Of a DNA stretch of 41,433 nt, positions 9,224 through 17,411 are shown one piece after another; the first letter of the stretch is position 1; every line of letters starts with the position of its first letter. A model generated the notes under the pieces. That model saw nothing but the letters and a program-made list of their open reading frames with translations, did no database searches and was not told where the DNA came from. The translations under genes were made by a program, and so were the position numbers. The DNA is from Sulfitobacter sp. Its GTDB lineage: Bacteria; Pseudomonadota; Alphaproteobacteria; Rhodobacterales; Rhodobacteraceae. The DNA is taken from assembly GCA_013002405.1 (NCBI GenBank), contig JABDKA010000128.1, positions 1 through 41,433 on the forward strand. Direction: 5' to 3'.

Positions 9224-9602
9224 AGCAGTCGCCCCACACCTACGAAATAATCGGAAGGGCCACACGAGCAGACGTGACCTTACGTAACGATGGTATCAAT
9301 TCCTGTCCAAAAATCTAGAATAATATCTTTTGGTTGTGGGTTGACGGGGCCGATCCCCCCGTTTTCCTCAAACTTGCTGCGTATTATCCGCCGATTTCTT
9401 CGGTCTTGCGATGCACGTCGCGGTGATCGCAAGCAGCATTTGTCGCTCGGCGCAGCCAGGATTGAGTCTGAGTTTCTCTTTTTGTGGAGTCCTTACCCAA
9501 CGGCGAAGCGCCCCCCAAGGTAAGCAATCCGCGCCGTCGACCTTGGTCCGAAACGACACATAGACGGTCTGCACGGAACACGTCCAACCTCGTCATCCAG
9601 TG
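9224..9602. other. Intergenic stretch upstream of tssA
   Basis: I see no credible gene here; the short open frames lack any recognisable protein pattern. It should hold the leftward tssA promoter if T6SS transcription starts here: an A/T-rich patch lies at about 9309-9333. A 6-bp hairpin, ACGGGG (9344-9349) with CCCCGT (9357-9362), is followed by TTTT on the plus strand. That is terminator-like, but it points right, where no plus-strand gene ends. Confidence 0.4.
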
Positions 9603-10733
9603 TCAGTAACTCGGCTTTTGGTACCGCGCCGGGATGTCGTAGCCGTTCGCGCGCGATGCCTCCAGAACTGGGGACCAGACCGTTTGCAGGGCTGTAGTGT
9701 CCGGCCTGACGATAAACTGGCCGACCCGCTCCGCCTTTATCTTGAGTCTGCGCGCTGCCTTGCCGGTGATGCCGACGGTATAGATTGCACCGTCGATATG
9801 ACCACAAGCAAGATCCTCATGCCTGTCGGGGAAACTCACGTAGGGCGCGATCAAAACCGTGCCCGGTCGGGCATGTTCGGCGATCCTGCGCTCCATCTCG
9901 ATCAAGAGCGGTTCATCGCTGATCGGACGGTAAAAGTAGATGACATCATACTCCTGGTAGCGGTCGAAGGTCAGGGCATCCTGCTGAAAGATCGTGCAAT
10001 CAAGGTCGGGGCTCATCTGCATCAGCCGCTGACCCGCCGCAACATAGGCCGGGTCAAAGTCAAAACCCTCGGCCTTGGGAAAATAGCGCAGCGCCGACAG
10101 GACCTTGAGCCCGCCGCCGCATCCGACGTCCAGAAAGCGCACCGGTTCGGCGCGATCCTGCGCCAGGCAAAGACGGTAAGCAGCGTGCATGTGCTGATGA
10201 AATTCAAAGTTCGAAAGGGCGATATCGGGAAAACAATTGTGATCCCTCGCATCATCGCTTTGATCCGCCGGGTTCAGGATCGCGTGGAGCCAGTGAAAGA
10301 CATCATCGCTTGCTCCCAACTGCGCAAAGGTCGTCTTGGGCAGCTTCACCTCAGGCTGGTAGAGCGGTTGACGCTTGGGCTTGCGCTGTTCCTGCACCAG
10401 TGACCGGACAGTGGGCCATGTGTTGATCTCAAGTCGGAAGTGGTTCAGGCGCGCAGTGGTTTCACCCCACTGCCGCCTGAGGTCGATGACCCCTTCCGTT
10501 GAGCCTGCCGCCGTCTCCTGCCCCACGCGGTCCCGGTTCATCTCTGGCAGGAACTGCAGGTATTCGCGCGTCAACAGATCGATCTGTGCGCATAGGACGT
10601 CGATCTTGGCGGCATTGGGCCGGGTCTGCCCGGCAAGTTCACCGGCAAGCGTCCCGACCAGTCCGCGCAGACGTCCCTCAAACCCCTGAAGCGCGGTAAG
10701 GTAATGAGAAGGATCGGCATTCATACCCTGCAT
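9603..10733 (-). CDS. SAM-dependent class I methyltransferase, target unknown
   Basis: The product (376 residues from this start) has an N-terminal ~190-residue helical region and a C-terminal class I methyltransferase fold. Motif I is FLDVGCGGGLKVL, followed by an acidic residue in GFDFDP and a YDVIYFYRP segment at the motif IV position. Positions 10731-10733 give the likely ATG (MQGMNADPSHYL); the open frame extends upstream to 10874, but those residues look non-coding. The gene reads toward tssA and is divergent from the ExbBD operon. The target (protein, lipid, polyketide or small molecule) cannot be told. A link to the T6SS rests only on position and strand. Confidence 0.75.
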   Translation of the reverse strand: MQGMNADPSHYLTALQGFEGRLRGLVGTLAGELAGQTRPNAAKIDVLCAQIDLLTREYLQFLPEMNRDRVGQETAAGSTEGVIDLRRQWGETTARLNHFRLEINTWPTVRSLVQEQRKPKRQPLYQPEVKLPKTTFAQLGASDDVFHWLHAILNPADQSDDARDHNCFPDIALSNFEFHQHMHAAYRLCLAQDRAEPVRFLDVGCGGGLKVLSALRYFPKAEGFDFDPAYVAAGQRLMQMSPDLDCTIFQQDALTFDRYQEYDVIYFYRPISDEPLLIEMERRIAEHARPGTVLIAPYVSFPDRHEDLACGHIDGAIYTVGITGKAARRLKIKAERVGQFIVRPDTTALQTVWSPVLEASRANGYDIPARYQKPSY

Positions 10734-10972
10734 GGATAAAATTCTTTCCCCTGCCCGTACCGCCCGCGACCAGGACCGTTGTCGGGGCTTGAAGATGGTC
10801 GTTGCCTGGTCCGCTTCCCATTCTTCACCGCCCTTGACCGAAAAGCAAACTTGGCGTTTGCTTTGATCAACCAATCATCCGCCCTGGCGCTCAGGACGTT
10901 TGAAGAACGGACACTTACCTCAATGCGCTTCCCCCTCCTGGTGCAGCCAACCAGCCGGAAGTGACCCTGGAT

Positions 10973-11006
10973 GCGGTCGGCGGAGTCATGGTCCTCGGCC
11001 GACCGC
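10973..11006 (+). promoter_or_regulatory. Strong leader hairpin upstream of the ExbBD operon
   Basis: GCGGTCGGC (10973-10981) and GCCGACCGC (10998-11006) are perfect 9-bp inverted repeats. Inside them, after one mismatch, GAG/CTC can extend the stem. The structure ends nine bases before the Shine-Dalgarno-like TTGGAG and 20 bases before the ATG of the first gene. No U tract follows. It may be an RNA hairpin that controls translation or stability, or a DNA operator with two half-sites. Confidence 0.45.
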
Positions 11007-11026
11007 CGAATCTATTGGAGAGCAAC

Positions 11027-11449
11027 ATGAGAACTGCCAAATTCCTCACAGCGCTTTCGTTTCTTGGGCTCCTGGCCACCGGTGTGTCCGCGCAGACCGG
11101 CCCTCTGACGGTGGAGCTGAACAAGTTCGAGGCAGGCGAAGGTGGCGGATGCCAGGCCTTCTTCCTCTTTCGCAACGAGACCGGGAAAAGCTTTGAAGGG
11201 TTCGAGATGAGCCTTGCGATACTGGACGGAAACGGGGTGATTGACCGGTTGCTGTCCATCGACGCGGCCCCCTTGCCGATTCAGCGCACCACGCTCAAGC
11301 TTTTCGCCATCCCCGAGATCGGCTGCGGCGATATCTCCGAAATCCTTCTGCACGACATCTCGATCTGCAAACCGCAGAACGAGGAGGAAGTCGATTGCTT
11401 TGATTTCCTTCACCTGGACAGCAAGACCGACGCAAAGCTGGTCAAATAG
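11027..11449 (+). CDS. Small exported protein, first gene of the ExbBD operon
   Basis: I do not recognise a named family. The 140-residue product starts at the ATG at 11027-11029, preceded by GGAG six bases away. It has a clear Sec signal peptide (MRTAKFLTALSFLGLLATGVSA) with likely cleavage after Ala22. The mature ~118 residues carry four Cys (GGGCQAFF, EIGCGDIS, ISICKP, VDCFDF), which could form two disulfides in the periplasm. The stop is three bases before exbB, so it is probably part of the energised complex, perhaps as a periplasmic subunit. That role is inference. Confidence 0.75.
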   Translation: MRTAKFLTALSFLGLLATGVSAQTGPLTVELNKFEAGEGGGCQAFFLFRNETGKSFEGFEMSLAILDGNGVIDRLLSIDAAPLPIQRTTLKLFAIPEIGCGDISEILLHDISICKPQNEEEVDCFDFLHLDSKTDAKLVK

Positions 11450-11452
11450 GCG

Positions 11453-12076
11453 ATGTTCGGTCTCTTCGAAGATATCGGCACGGGCGGCCCGATCATCGCC
11501 CTTCTGGCAGTCCTGTCGCTCTTTTCCCTGACCGTGATCGCGATGAAGACGATTGAGCTTTGGTCGGTCACCTCCGGAAGCGGCACGCGTGAGGCGGCCA
11601 TCGAGAAATTCGCGGGTGGCGATCGTGCGGGCGCCATCGCCATCGCTAGCGCAGGGCGCGCGCCGGCCGACAGGGTCTTTGCCTATGCCGCCCAGGCGCT
11701 GACGGATGGGTTGAGCGGACAGCCGCTGATGACCGAGCTGATGCGGCGTGGCAATGATGAATTCGCGCGGATGAACCGGCATATCCAGTTCCTTGAGCTG
11801 ATTGCCATGATCTCCCCGCTGCTGGGCCTTTTGGGCACCGTGCTGGGGATGATCCAATCCTTTCAGGAGCTGGAACTTGCGCAGGGTGCTGCAAACGCCT
11901 CGGTCCTTGCGGGCGGGATCTGGCAGGCCCTGCTGACCACGGCGGCGGGCCTTCTGGTAGCGATCCCGGCGGCCGTTGGCGCCTCACTCCTCTCCTCCCG
12001 CGCTGAACGGGGGGCCCAGATGATCGAAGGTGCCGTCGCGCAGCTGATGCTCTCAGCCGAACGGCAGGCGGGGTGA
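11453..12076 (+). CDS. exbB: MotA/TolQ/ExbB-family proton channel protein
   Basis: The 207-residue product has the ExbB/TolQ layout: TM1 near residues 10-32 (IIALLAVLSLFSLTVIAM), a long cytoplasmic loop, TM2 near 105-128 (LELIAMISPLLGLLGTVLGMI) and TM3 near 145-175 (GIWQALLTTAAGLLVAIPA). The SPLLGLLGTVLGM and ALLTTAAGLLVAIP motifs are the family signature. With ExbD it forms an inner-membrane motor driven by the proton gradient. It sits three bases after the small exported protein gene and 10 bases before the first exbD. The partner is probably the TonB-like product of 12940-14520, not a standard TonB. Confidence 0.93.
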   Translation: MFGLFEDIGTGGPIIALLAVLSLFSLTVIAMKTIELWSVTSGSGTREAAIEKFAGGDRAGAIAIASAGRAPADRVFAYAAQALTDGLSGQPLMTELMRRGNDEFARMNRHIQFLELIAMISPLLGLLGTVLGMIQSFQELELAQGAANASVLAGGIWQALLTTAAGLLVAIPAAVGASLLSSRAERGAQMIEGAVAQLMLSAERQAG

Positions 12077-12086
12077 GGCCCTCGAC

Positions 12087-12527
12087 ATGGCGGCACCGGC
12101 ATCTCCCCTGCTCAAAAGGACAAGGCCCCCCAAGGCACTCATCTCCCTCGTGCCGATGATCGACGTGATGCTGATCCTGCTGGTCTTTTTCATGGTGACG
12201 TCAACCTACATCAATCTTGACATGATCCCGGCGCTGCAGCGCACGGAGGGAAACGCCCCCGCCACCGAGACAACCGAAGCCACGCAAAGCCCCGTCCTGA
12301 TGGTCCGCATCGGCGCGGATGGGCAAGTGGCCGTGCGGGGCCAGAACTTAGGGCCCGTAGAACTGGAGCGCCTCTTTGCGGAACGGTTCAAAGTAGACCC
12401 GGACCAACGCCTGCTGATTCTGCCTTCCGGGGCGGCCAACATGCAGGCGCTTGTTTCTGTCATGGACAGTGCCACCGCATCGGGACTGACCCGCGTGCAG
12501 GTCATCCGGCTGGAGAGTTCACCGTGA
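12087..12527 (+). CDS. exbD: ExbD/TolR-family protein, first copy
   Basis: The 146-residue product has one N-terminal TM segment and a periplasmic ExbD/TolR domain. The signature is SLVPMIDVMLILLVFFMV, with the proton-pathway aspartate at Asp26, matching Asp25 of E. coli ExbD. The periplasmic part ends with the RVQVIRLE strand typical of the family. The ATG follows GGGGTGAGG. Its TGA overlaps the GTG of the second exbD, so the two copies are probably made in fixed proportion. Confidence 0.92.
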   Translation: MAAPASPLLKRTRPPKALISLVPMIDVMLILLVFFMVTSTYINLDMIPALQRTEGNAPATETTEATQSPVLMVRIGADGQVAVRGQNLGPVELERLFAERFKVDPDQRLLILPSGAANMQALVSVMDSATASGLTRVQVIRLESSP

Positions 12528-12940
12528 GGCTTGCGCGCGCCCCTGCCCGTCAACCGCCCGAGACGATCATCGCGCTGATCGACGTGGTTTTCTTTCTTCT
12601 TGTCTTCTTCATGCTGATCGGCCGGATGGATGCCACGGCACCCTTCGACGTGATGCCGCCAACCGCCTTTACCGGCGCGGACATGCCTGCGGGCGGGCGC
12701 ACCATCGCCGTCTCGGCCGAGGGCTCCTTCGCCTTCGATGGACAATTGGTGGATGATGTCGCCTTGGAACAGGCTCTTGCCGATCTTGTGGGGGATGATC
12801 CCGAAACCCTGATCCGGGTAAACGCGAACCGGCAGACAGAGTTGCGGCATGTCCTTCCGCTCGTCCGGCGGCTGGAGGAGTTGGGCGCGGTGAACATCGC
12901 CCTGGTGGTCACGCCAGAGACAAGCTTGGGAGGGCCCTAG
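12524..12940 (+). CDS. exbD: ExbD/TolR-family protein, second copy
   Basis: This is a second, divergent ExbD-type protein of 138 residues. The TM segment is IIALIDVVFFLLVFFMLIG with Asp20 at the proton-pathway position, so it should be functional. The sequence after the TM differs strongly from the first copy, which suggests a heteromeric pair rather than a recent duplication. It starts at a GTG overlapping the stop of the first copy, and its TAG overlaps the GTG of the downstream TonB-like gene. Confidence 0.9.
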   Translation: MRLARAPARQPPETIIALIDVVFFLLVFFMLIGRMDATAPFDVMPPTAFTGADMPAGGRTIAVSAEGSFAFDGQLVDDVALEQALADLVGDDPETLIRVNANRQTELRHVLPLVRRLEELGAVNIALVVTPETSLGGP

Positions 12941-14520
12941 TGCGGGGACCGGCGAGTTGGGGGATTGGATTTGTCATGTCGGCCTGCGCCCACGTGGCTG
13001 CCGCCGGTGTCCTTTTGTGGTCGGTGCAGCCCGATCCGGTGCCGGATCAGCCCGGCCCGGAAACCCGGCTTCAGATGACTGCCTATCAGGTGAAGCGCAG
13101 CGATGCACAGGAACGGGCCCCCGAGATCGCAGAGGCGGGCGAAGAAGAAACCGGAGAGAGCGTAATCGCCTCCGGTTCCCTGGCGCTGCACAAGGCCGCA
13201 CCGCTGGAAGCGTCGGGCTCACAGGTGGCTGATTTGGCACCATCCGCACCTTCGGCCGTGGCGCAGTCAACCTCGGGCACCCGCGCCGAGCAGGCTGCAG
13301 CGGTCCCGGCCCAAAGGATCGGCAGTCGGAAACCGGCAACAGTTATCCTGGCAGCCGCCAGCCCAACGCCGGACCCCGACGCGCGGATGGCAAGCCTCTC
13401 CGTCGCGGGCCTTGCTGTCGCTGCCCCATCCTTATCCGCCGCCCCGCACAGCGCGGCGGCCCTGCGCAAGGAGAGCCCGCCGCTGCCGCTCCTTAACCCA
13501 GAGCGGGAGGTGCTTGAAGAGGCCCGGCAAAGCCCGGAGCAGTTGCCCTCAGCAACCCCTGCTGCGCAGCCCGCGGACAGCGCCGCCGTGCCGCAGCAAG
13601 AGGTACAAACCAAGGCACCGGACAGCACCGCCATCGATCTTGCCCAGCCTGATCTTTATGCCGCCGCTGACCTGGCCCTCCCCGCCCTTTCTGCCCGTGC
13701 CTCCCTCGCCTTTCCCGGCAGTGGCGACGGGCCGGTCGATCCGGTATCTCTCGCCGCCTTTCAAAGCTTCATGCAGCCCGGTGATCTGAAGGATGAGGCT
13801 GCGGACATAAAAGATGGCATCGCGGGCCTGATGGAGGCCGTGCCCTGTTCGCGCCTTCAGGTCCGTTTCGATCCAGAGGCTGCAACGCTGATCCTTTCGG
13901 GGCATATTCCAGAGGAGGGGCTGCGCGGTTCCGTCCTCAGCGCGCTGCAGGAGCGGATGGGTGCCAGCATCCCTGTTCAGGAGGATCTGCTGATCCTGCC
14001 ACGCCCGCAATGCGGGGCGCTGGCCGGGATTGCCCGCGTCGGCCTGCCCGAATCCACCGACCAGATCGCCAATCCGCTACTGGTTGGGAAGAACCACCAC
14101 GCGCGCGTCTTCCGCTATTCCGACGGGCAGCCCCTGGTCCTTGATCTGCAGGGAGCTGACTATGATGCATACCTTTATGTGGATTATTTCGATGCCGCGG
14201 GAAGCGTCCTGCACCTGATGCCGAACGAATATACTCCGATGGAACGCACCCCCGCAGAAACGAGCCGCCAGATCGGATCCGAACGGGCGCTTAAACCCGG
14301 TGAGCCTGGCCTCTTCCTCAGGGTCGGACCACCCTACGGGCAGGAAATCGCCGTGGCCTTCGCCGCCTCCGCGCCGCTCTATGAGGGGGTGAGACCACTG
14401 ACCGAGCCTGCCGGTCCTTACCTGGGCTGGCTGGAGGAGCGGGTCGCCGAAGCGCGCGCGCAGCATGCCGATTTCAAAGGCGAATGGGTTTATTTCTTTG
14501 TGGCCACCTCGGCGGAGTGA
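12940..14520 (+). CDS. TonB-like motor anchor with DUF4384-like C-terminus
   Basis: The 526-residue product starts at a GTG overlapping the exbD stop; an ATG at 12976 is an alternative. Its single TM segment reads MSACAHVAAAGVLLWSV, with Ser14 and His18 spaced as Ser16 and His20 of E. coli TonB (SVCIH), the pair needed for ExbBD energisation. A long Ala/Pro/Ser-rich periplasmic spacer follows (~30-270). A BON-like segment lies around 285-360 (CSRLQVRFDPEAATLILSGH). The C-terminal ~150 residues look like DUF4384 (DYDAYLYVDYFDAAGSVLHL, MPNEY, GPPYGQEIAVAFAAS). No TonB receptor-binding domain is seen. It probably transmits motor force to an unknown periplasmic or outer-membrane partner. Confidence 0.8.
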   Translation: MRGPASWGIGFVMSACAHVAAAGVLLWSVQPDPVPDQPGPETRLQMTAYQVKRSDAQERAPEIAEAGEEETGESVIASGSLALHKAAPLEASGSQVADLAPSAPSAVAQSTSGTRAEQAAAVPAQRIGSRKPATVILAAASPTPDPDARMASLSVAGLAVAAPSLSAAPHSAAALRKESPPLPLLNPEREVLEEARQSPEQLPSATPAAQPADSAAVPQQEVQTKAPDSTAIDLAQPDLYAAADLALPALSARASLAFPGSGDGPVDPVSLAAFQSFMQPGDLKDEAADIKDGIAGLMEAVPCSRLQVRFDPEAATLILSGHIPEEGLRGSVLSALQERMGASIPVQEDLLILPRPQCGALAGIARVGLPESTDQIANPLLVGKNHHARVFRYSDGQPLVLDLQGADYDAYLYVDYFDAAGSVLHLMPNEYTPMERTPAETSRQIGSERALKPGEPGLFLRVGPPYGQEIAVAFAASAPLYEGVRPLTEPAGPYLGWLEERVAEARAQHADFKGEWVYFFVATSAE

Positions 14521-14724
14521 ATGATCAAGCGGAACAGGGACTGAGGCCCACTCGCCCTTCCCCGCCGTCTCGATCGAAGGCCAGAGGAGCCCTGGGAGGA
14601 CCTTGATGCATCGGAATGAGGCAAATTCCTACATCTTGCGCGTGCGGGCGTGATGCAGATCGCAACCCTTGCTTTGTGACCGGACGCGCCGTAGCATCGA
14701 AGCATCGCCCAGGCATGTTTATCC

Positions 14725-14757
14725 GGTGCTTTTCGCACCTTTGCCCGTATTTTTTTT
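14725..14757 (+). terminator. Possible terminator after the ExbBD operon
   Basis: GGTGC (14725-14729), loop TTTTC and GCACC (14735-14739) form a perfect short hairpin, followed by TTTGCCCGTA and a run of eight T (14750-14757). The T run is displaced from the stem, so this is an imperfect intrinsic terminator at best. It lies between the TonB-like gene and the exported protein gene at 14804. Confidence 0.35.
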
Positions 14758-14803
14758 CGAATTTCTACTGCCTGTATTATCACCAGCAGAAAGGTCTGAA
14801 GCT

Positions 14804-15508
14804 ATGAAATCTACCAGACACATCCGCCGATTTTTCGGCCTTCTCGCCCCTTTCAGCCTGGTGGCGACACCGCTTCACGCCATTACTCCGCCAGCCGAGC
14901 AGGCCTTTGCTCCAGCCGCCTCCCCTGCAGTGGTGGTCGATCTCGATCATCTCCGCCTCGCTCAGGTCGGCGGCAGCCCGATCGGCAACCAGTATTCGGA
15001 CACCATGGAACCGGGTGAAGGGCCATCGGATGACGGGCCGAGCGTTGTTGCATCGGACCCCGAAACGGCCAGCATCGTCCAGCAGATCGAGCAGATCAAA
15101 GACATCTGTATGGCAACCAGTTCAGAGTACCAGATTGACTGTTTTGCAACGCTCTACAGCGAACTGGCCAAGGATATACCCGCCACCGGAGACTATGCCG
15201 ATGCCAAGGAAATCATCGAGGATGCGGCGCGCGATCTCAGGAGTCTGAGCAGTCAAAACCGCGACCGTTCAAAGCCGGCGGTGCGGGCCACGCTGACGAC
15301 GGAAACCGGTGCCACGGTGACCACTCCGCCCATCACCGCGGTCCGGCCCGAGACGGTGCCCAGCCTCAAGCTCGAAGCGGCCAACATTCTTGAGGAGGCA
15401 GAGACCAAGCTGCTACGGTCTGCCAGTTCGGATGCCAAGCGCGCGATCCATTACCAGCGCATCGCCGCCGCCGTCGGCTCCAACAAGGTGCTGCTCCGCT
15501 CTGCCTGA
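14804..15508 (+). CDS. Exported protein of unknown function
   Basis: I do not recognise this 234-residue protein. The ATG at 14804-14806 follows AAAGG and gives a Sec signal peptide with an Arg/His-rich n-region (MKSTRHIRRFFGLL) and probable cleavage after LHA. The mature part has two close cysteines (KDICMATS and IDCFATLY), predicted helices with YSELAKDI and DARDLRSL-type repeats, and a charged C-terminal helix (LKLEAANILEEAETKLLRS). The longer open frame from 14669 lacks the signal layout and runs through the T run. Its stop converges with the caspase-like gene, 18 bases away. It could be a periplasmic partner of the ExbBD/TonB-like complex. Confidence 0.7.
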   Translation: MKSTRHIRRFFGLLAPFSLVATPLHAITPPAEQAFAPAASPAVVVDLDHLRLAQVGGSPIGNQYSDTMEPGEGPSDDGPSVVASDPETASIVQQIEQIKDICMATSSEYQIDCFATLYSELAKDIPATGDYADAKEIIEDAARDLRSLSSQNRDRSKPAVRATLTTETGATVTTPPITAVRPETVPSLKLEAANILEEAETKLLRSASSDAKRAIHYQRIAAAVGSNKVLLRSA

Positions 15509-15526
15509 CAAGGGTTCTGGGCGGCC

Positions 15527-17038
15527 TCAGCCCTCTTTCAGACCGTAGGCCGCCTTGATACTCCGCTTCGTACCGGGGCCGATGTCTCCGTCGATCTTGC
15601 CCGTATAGAAATCGTAGTTCTTGAGCTGCTTTTGCAGTTCCTGCCGCGTCTTGAGCGAAAACATGGTGGGCCTTTCTAGCAGAAGATTGAGGACATCCTG
15701 GCTGCCTGACCGCAAAGCGGCATAGAGATAACCTGCGGCGTCCGTCGGTCCCTTGTCCGGGATCAGCCCATCGTCGATCAGCGCCGCGAAGTTGAACTGC
15801 GCCTCTGGCTGCCGCAGGTCTGCGGCCCGTTCAAAAAGCTCTAGCGCCTTCGTCACATCCGCCCGCAGGCCAAGCCCGCCGTGGTAATAGAGGAAACCCA
15901 GATCGTTCACCGCATCGGCGAAATTCTGATCCGCCGCCGCCCGGTAAAGCTCAAGCGCGCGCTTTTCGTCCTGCTCTACACCGATCCCTTGCTCGAAAAG
16001 CTTGGCAAGCTCCATCTGCGCCTCGGGGGAACCCTTGGCGGCTGCGTCTTCCAGGAATGAAACCGCTGCGGCGGGGTCGAAGCGCGGATCTTCTGGATTC
16101 AGACGGATGTAGGCCAGACCAAGCATGGAGCGGGTATCGCCAAGCTGCGCGAGTGCCAGAAGCTGGGATTCCTGATCGGGCCGCAGTTTCGACCAGGTCT
16201 TGGCTGGCTCACCTCCCGAAATGTCGGGTTGGCCCTCCAACGCGCCGGACAGATAGAAGGGCGTGCCGGAAAGCGATCCGTAGGTATGGGGCTCTTGCAG
16301 GTTGCCCGTCTCATTCAGGACCGCATCGCGCACTTGGCGGAACATCAGGCTGATCTCAAGTCCCGGCTTAGCCATCTTGTCCATCAGTGCCCGCGCATAG
16401 GGGCTGTTGCCACGGTTTCCGTCCAGGGCTACCTGCCCATCCTTGGCGGCAAAAGCGACAAGCGTCCCCCGGTCAGGATTGGCCGCGGCAAGTCCGCCCG
16501 CGCCGCGCGTTGCCTCGGTGGTGGACTGCAGGTTGGTCGACTGGACCTGTTCGAGATCAATCATGCCGCCCAAAGGATTATTACGGCAACTGTCCAGTAT
16601 CACGATGCGCATCTTGCGTGCCCTTTCGACCACCGCAAGCAATTCCTGCAAGGAGACCGACTGCTGCTGCACCTCCAGATTTGAGCGGGGTTTGGCATCG
16701 ACCGGGATGAGAAAGTTTTCTCCCTGCACCTCGATCCCATGACCGGCGAAATAGATCAGCGCCAGATCGGCGGTCTCCGACCGGAAGGCGAAGTCCCGCA
16801 TCAGCGCACGAAGTTCCTCTGCCGTCGTATCAAGGCCAAGGGTCACATCGAAACCGATGTCCGTCAGAGTCCTGGCAAGACCTTCCGCGTCGTTTCGGGT
16901 GTTCGCCAGAGGTTCAATCGCCTCGTAATCCGCCATCCCAAGCACCAGCGCCACCCTTTCGGGACTGGCCAGGCCAGGGGGTACAAGACTCACCAAGAAG
17001 GCCGCAGCGAAGAGAAGGCTATGCAAGACATTCTTCAT
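15527..17038 (-). CDS. Exported caspase-fold protein with Sel1 repeats and PG-binding tail
   Basis: This 503-residue protein starts at the ATG at 17036-17038 (MKNVLHSLLFAAAFL), preceded by GGAAAGG; a longer frame to 17092 would bury the signal peptide. After cleavage near Ala24 comes a peptidase C14 (caspase/metacaspase-like) domain, ~27-240, with catalytic His100 (YFAGHG) and Cys151 (ILDSCRNNP). Residues ~290-415 are Sel1-type repeats (GSPEAQMELAKLFEQGIGV, ALELYRAAADQNFADAVNDL). The last ~30 residues resemble a peptidoglycan-binding module (YTGKIDGDIGPGTKRSI). The dyad is intact, so protease activity in the periplasm is plausible. It converges on the exported protein gene at 14804-15508. Confidence 0.9.
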   Translation of the reverse strand: MKNVLHSLLFAAAFLVSLVPPGLASPERVALVLGMADYEAIEPLANTRNDAEGLARTLTDIGFDVTLGLDTTAEELRALMRDFAFRSETADLALIYFAGHGIEVQGENFLIPVDAKPRSNLEVQQQSVSLQELLAVVERARKMRIVILDSCRNNPLGGMIDLEQVQSTNLQSTTEATRGAGGLAAANPDRGTLVAFAAKDGQVALDGNRGNSPYARALMDKMAKPGLEISLMFRQVRDAVLNETGNLQEPHTYGSLSGTPFYLSGALEGQPDISGGEPAKTWSKLRPDQESQLLALAQLGDTRSMLGLAYIRLNPEDPRFDPAAAVSFLEDAAAKGSPEAQMELAKLFEQGIGVEQDEKRALELYRAAADQNFADAVNDLGFLYYHGGLGLRADVTKALELFERAADLRQPEAQFNFAALIDDGLIPDKGPTDAAGYLYAALRSGSQDVLNLLLERPTMFSLKTRQELQKQLKNYDFYTGKIDGDIGPGTKRSIKAAYGLKEG

Positions 17039-17411
17039 TTCATCGTACCTTTCCGGGGGCTCTTGGCCGAGCATACCACAGGCCCGGGTCATGGAAGCAT
17101 CCTACACGAATTATTGAATAGTCACACGGGTTTGCCCGAATGGTGCGGCGTGCAGTTCCCGGCGGACTGTGGAATCGATGAGGACGTGCCCGGAAAAGTA
17201 AAGGTTTCCTTGACTCTAGAGGGGTTCCCGCCTCTCATCGAGGATGTGTAACCAGTATCCGATTTGGATGGGCGAGGTCACGCAGGCTATCGGACCAAGC
17301 CAATGTATCTCGTCGCTGCCCTCTTGCGCCCCTGTATCTGTCTGCCGCCAAGGTCCAGCGCGCCTCATCGTTTCAAATTCGGCGATACCAAGCTGCACAA
17401 GGTGAACTGCC
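17039..17411. other. Divergent intergenic stretch, caspase gene and giant gene
   Basis: This holds the start regions of two divergent genes. A ribosome binding site for the caspase gene (GGAAAGG on the minus strand) lies near 17045-17055, and AAGGTGA near 17400 serves the giant gene. A small inverted repeat, AGAGG/CCTCT, lies near 17218-17235 after a TTGACT that could be a -35 element. I see no coding sequence. Confidence 0.4.

Noticed and set aside
9344-9365. Hairpin followed by TTTT as a plus-strand terminator
   Set aside because: The shape fits, but no plus-strand gene ends upstream of it; kept only as a note in the intergenic entry.
9600-10403. 267-codon plus-strand frame in the methyltransferase region
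   Set aside because: The minus strand has the class I methyltransferase motif I; this plus frame has no recognisable motif.
11012-11857. 281-codon minus-strand frame across the small exported protein gene and exbB
   Set aside because: Opposite two real genes with signal peptide and ExbB TM signatures; shadow.
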